DNA of 5,067 bases from Actinomycetota bacterium (GTDB lineage: Bacteria > Actinomycetota > Geothermincolia > Fen-727 > Anoxymicrobiaceae), in NCBI GenBank assembly GCA_016649525.1, contig JAENXM010000137.1, positions 1-5,067 on the forward strand, read 5' to 3'. Below are positions 1 through 5,067 of this stretch, piece by piece; the stretch's first letter is position 1; every line of letters starts with the position of its first letter. The translations under genes and the position numbers were made by a program. Under the pieces are notes generated by a model that was not told the origin of the DNA, did no database searches, and saw nothing but the letters and a program-made list of their open reading frames with translations.

Positions 1-1
1 C

Positions 2-1105
2 GGTCCTTCCGGAGGGAAGATACGGACGGGACGGAGCCGAAACGACCAGGTCGCGACCGACATGCGCCTCTTCGTAATGGAGCACTGCGAAAGCATAACC
101 GAGCTAGTCCGTTCTCTCCAGAAGGCCATTCTCGAGAAGGCTCGTGAGACCTCCGACCTGCCGGTCCCCGGTCACACCCACCTGCAACAGGCGCAACCGG
201 TGCTCCTCGCCCACCTTCTGCTGGCGTTCGTCTGCATGCTCGAAAGGGACGTAAAACGCCTCGAGTCGGTGCGCGAAGGTGCCGACTGTATGCCCCTCGG
301 ATCCGGCGCCCTTGCCGGCACGACCCTCGCGGTGAACAGGGAGGAGCTTGCTTTCCTGTGCGGGTTCTCGCGGCCATCGAAGAACAGCGCCGACGCGGTG
401 AGCGACAGGGATTTTGTCTGTGACATGCTCTTTGCACTTTCACTTATAATGGTCCACTTGAGCAGGCTCGCCGAGCAGATAATATTGTGGTGCTCCGCGG
501 AGTTCGGCCTTGCCGAGCTGGATGACGCATGGGCCACCGGCTCGAGCCTCATGCCCCAGAAGAAGAATCCCGACGGTCCGGAGCTCGTCAGGGGCAAGAC
601 CGGTCGTGTGGTGGGGAGCCTCGTTTCGATGCTGATGGCCCTCAAGGCTCTGCCGCTCACCTACAACCGGGACCTGCAGGAGGACAAGGAACCGCTGTTC
701 GACACGGTGGACACGGCGGTCGGCTGCCTGAAGCTGCTCGAAGGCACGGTATCTACAATGAAGTTCGACCGGGAGAAGGCGGATGAGATCCTGGGGTGCA
801 GTTTCATAACGGCCACCGATCTTGCCGACTTCCTGGTTGAGAAAGGGATGGACTTCCCGCGCGCGCATGAGGTTGTCGGCGAGCTTGTATCTCACTGTAT
901 CAAGGAAGGCAAATCAGTCGACGAGCTCCCGTTGGAGGAGCTGACACGTTTCTCCGAACTCTTCGATGAAGAAGCTTACGGTTGGATGTCTGTAGAGGCC
1001 TCCCTTGCGCGTCGAGGATCGCTGGGGGGGACTTCACCCGAGGCGGTATCCCGCCAGATAGAGGACGCGGAGACGATGGTATCAGGCGGCGAGGAGTCTT
1101 TATGA
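2..1105 (+). CDS. argH: Argininosuccinate lyase, 5'-truncated by the window edge
   Basis: This enzyme splits argininosuccinate into arginine and fumarate, the last step of arginine synthesis; the family is a cytosolic homotetramer. The frame is open from base 2, and the first 20 codons encode the conserved GGKIRTGRSRNDQVATD block, so the ATG at 62 is internal and the true start lies left of the window. About 367 residues are visible and roughly 95 are missing against a usual length of about 460. Counting the Met at 62 as residue 1, HTHLQQAQP (38-46) holds the catalytic His, GSSLMPQKKNPD (160-171) is the fumarase/aspartase-superfamily signature loop with the catalytic Ser, and YNRDLQEDKEP (201-211) is also typical. 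The C-terminal ARRGSLGGTSPEAV block is standard for ArgH. The gene ends in TGA at 1103-1105, and the next same-strand gene starts 78 bases later. The family assignment is secure, and I see no frameshift. Confidence 0.97.
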   Translation, partial: GPSGGKIRTGRSRNDQVATDMRLFVMEHCESITELVRSLQKAILEKARETSDLPVPGHTHLQQAQPVLLAHLLLAFVCMLERDVKRLESVREGADCMPLGSGALAGTTLAVNREELAFLCGFSRPSKNSADAVSDRDFVCDMLFALSLIMVHLSRLAEQIILWCSAEFGLAELDDAWATGSSLMPQKKNPDGPELVRGKTGRVVGSLVSMLMALKALPLTYNRDLQEDKEPLFDTVDTAVGCLKLLEGTVSTMKFDREKADEILGCSFITATDLADFLVEKGMDFPRAHEVVGELVSHCIKEGKSVDELPLEELTRFSELFDEEAYGWMSVEASLARRGSLGGTSPEAVSRQIEDAETMVSGGEESL

Positions 1106-1172
1106 TATTATTTCCGTGGGCGACCGACCGGGGGTTGCCGCTCTGGCCTTATACTTGGGCAACACGGACATC

Positions 1173-1180
1173 GGGGGTGA
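1173..1180 (+). promoter_or_regulatory. Shine-Dalgarno site for the TTG start at 1184
   Basis: GGGGGTGA matches the anti-Shine-Dalgarno complement GGAGGTGA at seven of eight positions. The purine core sits about 6 bases before TTG 1184. An in-frame TGA at 1178-1180 lies inside the site, so no start further upstream in this frame is possible. The next in-frame candidate, GTG 1208, has a poorer leader and would remove the first strand of the conserved N-terminal region. This decides the start of the following gene. Confidence 0.7.
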
Positions 1181-1183
1181 GAC

Positions 1184-1588
1184 TTGGAGGTCAAAAAAGG
1201 AGTAATAGTGGCACTTGGCTACGGGAAGTACTTCCTCTCCGATAAAATCGTCGGTTTCGTTCCAATCGAGGAGAACAGGGGGCCTGCGCGGAGGACCTTT
1301 GTCTACATAGAGGGAATACCGGACCCCGTCGTGGCTTCCCGCACTGAGGCCACGATCCTCAAGGACATGACCCGGGAGGGCCCCGGAGCCGTTGAAGCGG
1401 AGATGGCGCTTGAACTGGTTGAGAGGATACACTCGCACCTGGTCCACGTCGGGCCGATGCTCAGGCGCTCCATCAAGGAGGAATGTGGCCTCGATCTCGA
1501 CGACATCGAGAGAAGGATAAAGGAAATCCTTATCTCGGATACAGGAGCCGTCCAGGAGGGGCTGTTTACCGAGGGGGATCAAGGCTGA
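1184..1588 (+). CDS. Small protein with a possible RemA/DUF370-like N-terminal domain
   Basis: This is a 134-residue soluble protein with no signal peptide or membrane segment. It starts at TTG, supported by a strong ribosome binding site and an upstream in-frame stop. Residues 5-62 recall RemA/RemB (DUF370), a DNA-binding family that controls biofilm matrix genes in Bacillus: LGYG (11-14) followed by a hydrophobic run, DKIVGFVPIE (20-29), then an arginine pair (36-37), VYIEG (40-44) and PDPVVASRTEATIL (46-59), which resembles the RemA segment ending in SSVQPETV. The segment between the VP and RR elements is about 18 residues shorter than in RemA, so the helix there would be missing. Residues 68-116 are charged, heptad-like and probably helical, and have no counterpart in short RemA proteins. 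The gene lies between argH and mpg, and its TGA (1586-1588) overlaps a possible CTG start of mpg. I am confident that the gene is real; the family link was made by eye and is tentative. It could be an uncharacterised conserved protein. Confidence 0.72.
   Translation: MEVKKGVIVALGYGKYFLSDKIVGFVPIEENRGPARRTFVYIEGIPDPVVASRTEATILKDMTREGPGAVEAEMALELVERIHSHLVHVGPMLRRSIKEECGLDLDDIERRIKEILISDTGAVQEGLFTEGDQG
1571..1587 (+). promoter_or_regulatory. Shine-Dalgarno-like site before an in-frame CTG
   Basis: GAGGGGGATC at 1571-1580, within the last codons of the upstream gene, resembles the anti-Shine-Dalgarno complement GGAGGTGATC. It lies about 5-8 bases before the CTG at 1585-1587. That CTG is in the mpg frame and overlaps the upstream TGA as CTGA, the same arrangement as the ATGA overlap between mpg and the next gene. 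It is a better ribosome binding site than the CCAGG before GTG 1618. CTG starts are rare, so the role is inferred. Confidence 0.4.
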
Positions 1589-1617
1589 ACCCTCACGGCA
1601 ACGGCTCCAGGCTTACC

Positions 1618-2208
1618 GTGTCATTCTACGCACGCGATTCCCTGAAGGTTGCGAGAGACCTGCTCGGCTGCGAGTTGAGGCACGATGCGCCGGAGGGGAT
1701 AACGGCGGGCATAATCGTTGAGACGGAGGCGTATCGGGGTCTCGGAGACGAGGCGAGCCACGCGAGGAGGGGACCGACACCCCGGAGCCAGATAATGTTC
1801 GGCGCTCCAGGGAAGGTTTATGTCTATTTCATCTATGGGATGCACTTCATGTTCAATGTTGTGACCGGTCCCGATGGGGCCGCGGGCGCAGTACTGATAC
1901 GCGCTCTCGAACCCACCCTTGGAACCGAACTTATGTGCAAGAGGCGCAGTCTTGACGAGAATGGCCCGCTGACGGACGGTCCCGGCAGGCTTACCCAGGC
2001 CCTTGGCATTACGCTGAAGCAGAACGGCGAGGACCTTATCGACGGCCCCCTTGGAATATGGAGAGGGTCTGTGGGAAAGCATCTGGACATAGAAGCCACT
2101 CCGAGGATCGGGGTGGCAGGCTCGACCGAGAACCCCTGGCGGTTCTTGGTCGAGGGTAACCGGTACGTGTCTGCATCGGGTAGACGCACTGAAAGGGGAA
2201 GGGAATGA
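1618..2208 (+). CDS. mpg: DNA-3-methyladenine glycosylase, Mpg/AAG type
   Basis: This monofunctional base-excision repair enzyme removes alkylated purines such as 3-methyladenine and hypoxanthine from DNA. Counting from GTG 1618, the ETEAY motif at 35-39 supplies the catalytic Glu37 and Tyr39, matching human AAG Glu125 and Tyr127. His48 in ASHARRG matches His136. YVYFIYGMH (68-76) supplies the tyrosines matching Tyr159 and the DNA-intercalating Tyr162. Asn80 and Arg95 match Asn169 and Arg182. LTDGPGRLTQALGI follows and is typical. At 196 residues the length is normal for bacterial members. GTG 1618 is the first standard start after the upstream stop, but its ribosome binding site (CCAGG, 1607-1611) is weak. 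A CTG at 1585 with a better site would add 11 residues, including the RLT before SFYARD, which resembles the start of relatives. ATG 1483 lies well inside the upstream gene with only one base after its GGAGG, so I rejected it. The stop overlaps the next start (ATGA). Function is secure; the exact start is not. Confidence 0.93.
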   Translation: MSFYARDSLKVARDLLGCELRHDAPEGITAGIIVETEAYRGLGDEASHARRGPTPRSQIMFGAPGKVYVYFIYGMHFMFNVVTGPDGAAGAVLIRALEPTLGTELMCKRRSLDENGPLTDGPGRLTQALGITLKQNGEDLIDGPLGIWRGSVGKHLDIEATPRIGVAGSTENPWRFLVEGNRYVSASGRRTERGRE

Positions 2209-3164
2209 AGATCGAGCGGATATACAGGTCGGCGGTGGAACTGGGGATAGCGAAGGACCCCCGCGGAAAAGAAGGGGTTAGACAGGCCCTGGATGATGCT
2301 GGCAAGGAATACGAGGGCCTGAAAGGGGCGAGGAAGCGTTATTTCGACAAGGAAAGACTGAACAACCCTTTCTCCGATACCCGTATTCTCTACGGCCGGG
2401 CTGACCTCGAGGTTAAGAGCGTGATAGCGGGTATCGACGTAGAGACGCCCGAGATAATGCTCGTCGACCGGCTCCGCCAGACGGGCGTCAAGATCGACCT
2501 TTGCATCGCCCACCATCCGGAGGGACGCGCACTGGCAGCTCTGGCGGACGTCATGAGCCTTCAGGCGGATATGTGGGCGGGCTTCGGTGTGCCCATCAAC
2601 ATAGGGGATGCGCTGATCGAAGATCGCATGGCCGAGATCAGGAGAGCTTTCCTGCCGCAGAACCACGAACGCCCCGTTCAGGCGGCCGAACTGCTGGATG
2701 TGCCGCTGATGTGCGTCCATACCCCGGCCGACAACCTGGTGACTGATCACCTCAACCGCCTGTTGAAGCGCAAGAAGCCAAGGCTCGTCGGGGACATCAT
2801 CGATATCCTTCTCGAAGAACCGGAGTACGGGAAATCGGCTGAAAGGGGGGTGTCTCCATCTGTGTTGGTTGGAGACGAGAAGAAAAGGGCCGGAGAGTTA
2901 TTCGTGGACATGACGGGTGGGACCGAAGGACCCGTACCGGCTTTAGAGAAGCTGGCCCAGGCTGGAGTTGGAACGATAATAACGATGCACATGGCGGATA
3001 AGCTGAGAACCGAGGCGGAGAAACAGCACATCAACGTCGTCGCCGCAGGGCATATCCCCTCGGACAACATCGGACTGAACCTCTTCCTGGACCAGCTCGA
3101 GAAGCAGGGGGTCAAGACCCGTGGTTTCTCGGGTCTTCAGAGGGTATCCCGCCTCAAGAAATAG
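2205..3164 (+). CDS. NIF3-family (YbgI/DUF34) metal-binding protein
   Basis: This 319-residue soluble protein starts at ATG 2205, which overlaps the mpg stop as ATGA. It has a good purine-rich ribosome binding site (AGGGG, 2194-2198), so translation is probably coupled to mpg. NIF3 proteins form toroidal hexamers with a two-metal site; their reaction is not settled, although some are annotated as type 1 GTP cyclohydrolase-like. The site can be traced: His103-His104 in IAHHPEG, His172 and Asp176 in VHTPADN, and His283 in AGHIPSDN, corresponding to E. coli YbgI His63/His64, His97/Asp101 and His215. The position of YbgI Glu219 (His+4) holds Asp287 here. The first 65 residues form a charged helical extension, and the HH-to-Asp spacing is 72 residues against 37 in YbgI, so this belongs to a longer branch of the family. 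DMTGGTEGPVPALEKL (235-250) and TIITMHMAD (257-265) lead into the C-terminal motif. The family call is good; the biochemical role is unknown. Confidence 0.82.
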   Translation: MKIERIYRSAVELGIAKDPRGKEGVRQALDDAGKEYEGLKGARKRYFDKERLNNPFSDTRILYGRADLEVKSVIAGIDVETPEIMLVDRLRQTGVKIDLCIAHHPEGRALAALADVMSLQADMWAGFGVPINIGDALIEDRMAEIRRAFLPQNHERPVQAAELLDVPLMCVHTPADNLVTDHLNRLLKRKKPRLVGDIIDILLEEPEYGKSAERGVSPSVLVGDEKKRAGELFVDMTGGTEGPVPALEKLAQAGVGTIITMHMADKLRTEAEKQHINVVAAGHIPSDNIGLNLFLDQLEKQGVKTRGFSGLQRVSRLKK

Positions 3165-3165
3165 A

Positions 3166-3210
3166 CGGCGGGTTGATTGAGGCGCGGCTCTGGCTCAGCC
3201 GCCGGTCTTT
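3166..3210. terminator. Possible weak terminator in the convergent junction
   Basis: Only 30 bases separate the two facing stop codons. A perfect 6-bp stem (GCGGCT 3184-3189, AGCCGC 3197-3202, 7-base loop) lies here. A competing outer stem pairs CGGCGG 3166-3171 with CCGCCG 3199-3204. Reading rightwards the hairpin is followed only by GGTCTTT, a poor T tract. Reading leftwards there is no T tract. The structure also runs into the last codons of the minus-strand gene. It could end transcription of the plus-strand operon, but the evidence is slight. Confidence 0.3.
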
Positions 3211-5067
3211 GATACAGTGATAGAGAAGGTGGAGCCGACCGGCAGTTTCGTTCCCGGACCGGGGCTCCCACCCACCACTACATAGTTCTGCGTGCCGGAT
3301 GTGTAGCTCACGCTAGGCGTGAAACCTGCGGCGACTATCGATCCCCTGGCGGCCGGCTCCGTCATCCAGACAACATTGGGCACCGACCTCTGAATCGCTC
3401 CCGACGCAACAGAGATGGTCACCGACAAGCCGGCGGTAAGGCGTGTGCCGGCAGGGGGGGTCTGGGAAATGACAGTGCCTGCTAACCGCTCGTTGCTCGG
3501 CTCATCTACAACGCTCACCTGGAACCCAGACTGCTGAAGGGTGGTCACCGCCGTCGACTTCCTCATTCCCACTACGTTGGGAACGATGTTAGAAGGCCGG
3601 TACTTGTGGATGTTGCAGAAGGTCGTAGGCTCCTGCCCGAGCCTGAATTCCTGGGAATGGGTGTGCGGGCAGTTCGGCGTGGCCAGCAATCCTGATTCGT
3701 CGCATACCGTGACCGAGATGGTATCGGGCTGCCGGGCCGGCTGTTCCTCATGCTCGTCGCCGTAGTCCTTGTCTGGCTTGGTAAAATCTGTTGGAGGGGT
3801 GTTCTTGAGGGCCTGCCTCATGAAGGCCGCCCAGATATCAGCGGGCAGGTCTCCGCCGGCCATCCCGCCCATCGAGATGCTACCCTGCGGATAGCCGACC
3901 CATACCGCTGTGACCAGGTCCGGTGTGTAGCCCACGAACCAGGCATCCGCGTGGTTCTCCGTCGTCCCCGTCTTGCCGGCCTGGGGACGTCCTATACTTG
4001 CCCCTCTACCGGTCCCGCTCGATACGACCTCTTCCAGGAGATCGTTCAACTTCGCCGCCACCTTGGTGTCGAGCACTGCATGGGTCTCGGGCTTGTTCTC
4101 GGCTATGACGTTTCCCGAGGCGTCTGTGACCTTGTAGATCGATCGAGGCACCGCGTGTATACCGTTGTTCGCGAGGGTGCCGAAAGCCGAAGCCATCTCG
4201 AGGGGGGTCACTCCGGTCGAAAGGCCTCCCAGGGCGATCGCGGGGTTGTCGTCGAAGTCGGTCTGAATCCCCATCTGCCTGGCCAGTTCCCTGACTCTCG
4301 AGGGTCCGACGTCCATTATCAGCTGGGCGTAGACGCAGTTCACCGAATGGATGGTGGCGCTCCTCAGTGTCATCGACCCGCTGCCGCGCCCTGCGTAGTT
4401 GTTGACGACCCATTTTCCGCCCTCAGGCAGGTTGATCGTCCTGGGTGATGAAGAGTCGTATGTCCGTTCCGGGGATACCCCGTCTGCAATCGCCCTTGAA
4501 AGGACGAAAACCTTGAATGCCGACCCGGCCTGACGGTGACCCTGGGCCGCCAGGTTGAACTGGCTGGTGGCGTAGTTCTTTCCTCCGACCATCGCTTTCA
4601 GGTAACCGGTCCGCGGATCGATACAGACGATAGCGGCGTCCGGGCCGCTGTTGGGTTTCAGCGCACGGGCCAGCACGTTCTCGGCCATATGCTGCAGGTT
4701 GAGGTCGATGGTGGTGTTTATACGAAGCCCTCCGCGGAAGGCTGCCTGATCCCCGTAAGTACGGCGCACCAGGTCGGTTATGTAGTCGCAGAAGTAAGGT
4801 GCCTGTCTCTGCGCGTTCATGACATTGGGGGGGGCCAGGGTTATGGACTCGTTCATCGCGGCCACGGCTTCTTCGTTCGTTATGTAGCCCTGCTGCTCCA
4901 TTTTGCGGAGGACAATATTCCGTCTCTCCTGGACCTCCTGCGGTATCTTGTAAGGGTCGTAGTAGCTCGGTGAGCGCACTATACCGGCCAGCATCGCACA
5001 CTCAGCAAGCGTGAGCTGTTCGGGCACCTTCCCGAAATATTTACTGGCGGCCGTATAGATACCGTAG
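3195..5067 (-). CDS. Class A penicillin-binding protein with two PASTA domains, N-terminus cut by the window edge
   Basis: This bifunctional enzyme polymerises glycan strands and cross-links peptidoglycan outside the membrane (PBP1A/PonA type). The frame stays open to the right edge. Codons before GTG 5027 read YGIYTAASKYFGKV, a conserved stretch late in the glycosyltransferase (GT51) domain, so that GTG is internal. The start, membrane anchor and catalytic glutamates of GT51 lie outside the window. Counting GTG 5027 as residue 1, the GT51 end (LTLAECAMLAGIVRSP) covers about 1-65. The transpeptidase domain covers about 130-405, with SAFK (Ser169 nucleophile, Lys172), SVN (228-230) and KTGTT (352-356). 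An acidic, proline-rich linker (about 412-435) follows, then a Cys-containing segment (Cys442, Cys453, Cys471, His474). Two PASTA domains (about 479-543 and 547-608) end the protein at Gly-Gly. PASTA domains bind muropeptides or beta-lactams in some homologues. The active-site motifs are intact. It converges on the NIF3 gene and is a separate transcription unit. Confidence 0.95.
   Translation of the reverse strand, partial: YGIYTAASKYFGKVPEQLTLAECAMLAGIVRSPSYYDPYKIPQEVQERRNIVLRKMEQQGYITNEEAVAAMNESITLAPPNVMNAQRQAPYFCDYITDLVRRTYGDQAAFRGGLRINTTIDLNLQHMAENVLARALKPNSGPDAAIVCIDPRTGYLKAMVGGKNYATSQFNLAAQGHRQAGSAFKVFVLSRAIADGVSPERTYDSSSPRTINLPEGGKWVVNNYAGRGSGSMTLRSATIHSVNCVYAQLIMDVGPSRVRELARQMGIQTDFDDNPAIALGGLSTGVTPLEMASAFGTLANNGIHAVPRSIYKVTDASGNVIAENKPETHAVLDTKVAAKLNDLLEEVVSSGTGRGASIGRPQAGKTGTTENHADAWFVGYTPDLVTAVWVGYPQGSISMGGMAGGDLPADIWAAFMRQALKNTPPTDFTKPDKDYGDEHEEQPARQPDTISVTVCDESGLLATPNCPHTHSQEFRLGQEPTTFCNIHKYRPSNIVPNVVGMRKSTAVTTLQQSGFQVSVVDEPSNERLAGTVISQTPPAGTRLTAGLSVTISVASGAIQRSVPNVVWMTEPAARGSIVAAGFTPSVSYTSGTQNYVVVGGSPGPGTKLPVGSTFSITVSKTGG
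3204..3593 (-). repeat. Two tandem PASTA domains encoded at the 3' end of the penicillin-binding protein
   Basis: Two divergent copies of about 65 codons each sit at the end of the minus-strand gene. The first (3399-3593) opens with VPNVVGM and has SQTPPAGTRL before the last strand. The second (3204-3389) opens with VPNVVWM and has GGSPGPGTKLPVGS in the matching place. Both end in the usual VTISV/ITVSK strand. This is a protein-level repeat: the DNA copies are too different to expect recombination. The second copy has Trp where the consensus has Gly and lacks the usual Q-P of the SQxP turn. Confidence 0.85.

Noticed and set aside
1101..1106. TATGAT as a promoter -10 at the end of argH
   Set aside because: The sequence 17 bases upstream (GGTATC) does not resemble a -35, and the hexamer includes the argH stop codon.
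982..1245. An 87-codon plus-strand frame bridging the argH end and the next gene
   Set aside because: It overlaps the conserved ArgH C-terminus and the start of the next gene in another frame and has no family features.
1483..1617. An N-terminal extension of mpg from ATG 1483
   Set aside because: It would overlap the upstream gene by over 100 bases, leaves only one base between GGAGG and the ATG, and adds a basic segment unlike the usual Mpg N-terminus.
1833..2750. A 305-codon open frame on the minus strand across mpg and the NIF3 gene
   Set aside because: It is antisense to two well-supported genes, has no recognisable domain or ribosome binding site, and such frames are common in GC-rich DNA where stop codons are scarce.
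3750..4448. A 232-codon open frame on the plus strand inside the penicillin-binding protein gene
   Set aside because: It is the complement of the conserved transpeptidase region, its translation has no family resemblance, and it is best explained as a shadow frame.
4827..4834. A run of eight G (C on the coding strand), plus runs of seven G at 1024-1030 and 3454-3460, as phase-variation tracts
   Set aside because: All three lie inside intact frames encoding conserved or plausible residues in housekeeping genes. Short G runs are expected at this base composition.

Overview
The window looks like ordinary core chromosome from a GC-rich bacterium, with four genes on the plus strand facing one large gene on the minus strand. 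The tail of two PASTA domains on a class A penicillin-binding protein points to a Gram-positive-type lineage. A possible RemA/DUF370-like gene would also fit Firmicutes or an early-branching actinobacterial group. Both are inferences from gene content, and nothing here fixes the species.

Layout: (1) The 3' four fifths of argH (argininosuccinate lyase) enters from the left edge and ends at 1105. (2) After a 78-base gap, a TTG-started 134-residue gene (1184-1588) follows. Its N-terminal half resembles the RemA/DUF370 family and its C-terminal half is helical and unassigned. (3) Next is an Mpg/AAG-type 3-methyladenine DNA glycosylase ending at 2208. Its start is uncertain: GTG 1618, or a non-standard CTG at 1585 that overlaps the previous stop. 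(4) A NIF3-family (YbgI/DUF34) metal-binding protein (2205-3164) is joined to mpg by an ATGA start/stop overlap. (5) On the opposite strand, converging with only 30 bases between stops, lies a class A penicillin-binding protein (3195 to the right edge). It has the end of the glycosyltransferase domain, a transpeptidase domain with all three active-site motifs, a Cys-containing linker and two PASTA domains.

The plus-strand genes are tightly packed and probably co-transcribed, at least from 1184 to 3164. Their functions (arginine synthesis, a possible DNA-binding regulator, base-excision repair, a NIF3 protein of unsettled function) form no obvious pathway. The penicillin-binding protein is a separate cell-wall transcription unit whose promoter and N-terminus lie beyond the right edge.

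I saw no tRNA, rRNA, CRISPR array, insertion sequence or prophage gene. No stretch over about 100 bases lacks a gene. I found no convincing new multi-gene system. The points most worth a second look are the RemA-like small protein, the CTG/GTG start question for mpg, and the altered metal-site residue in the NIF3 protein.
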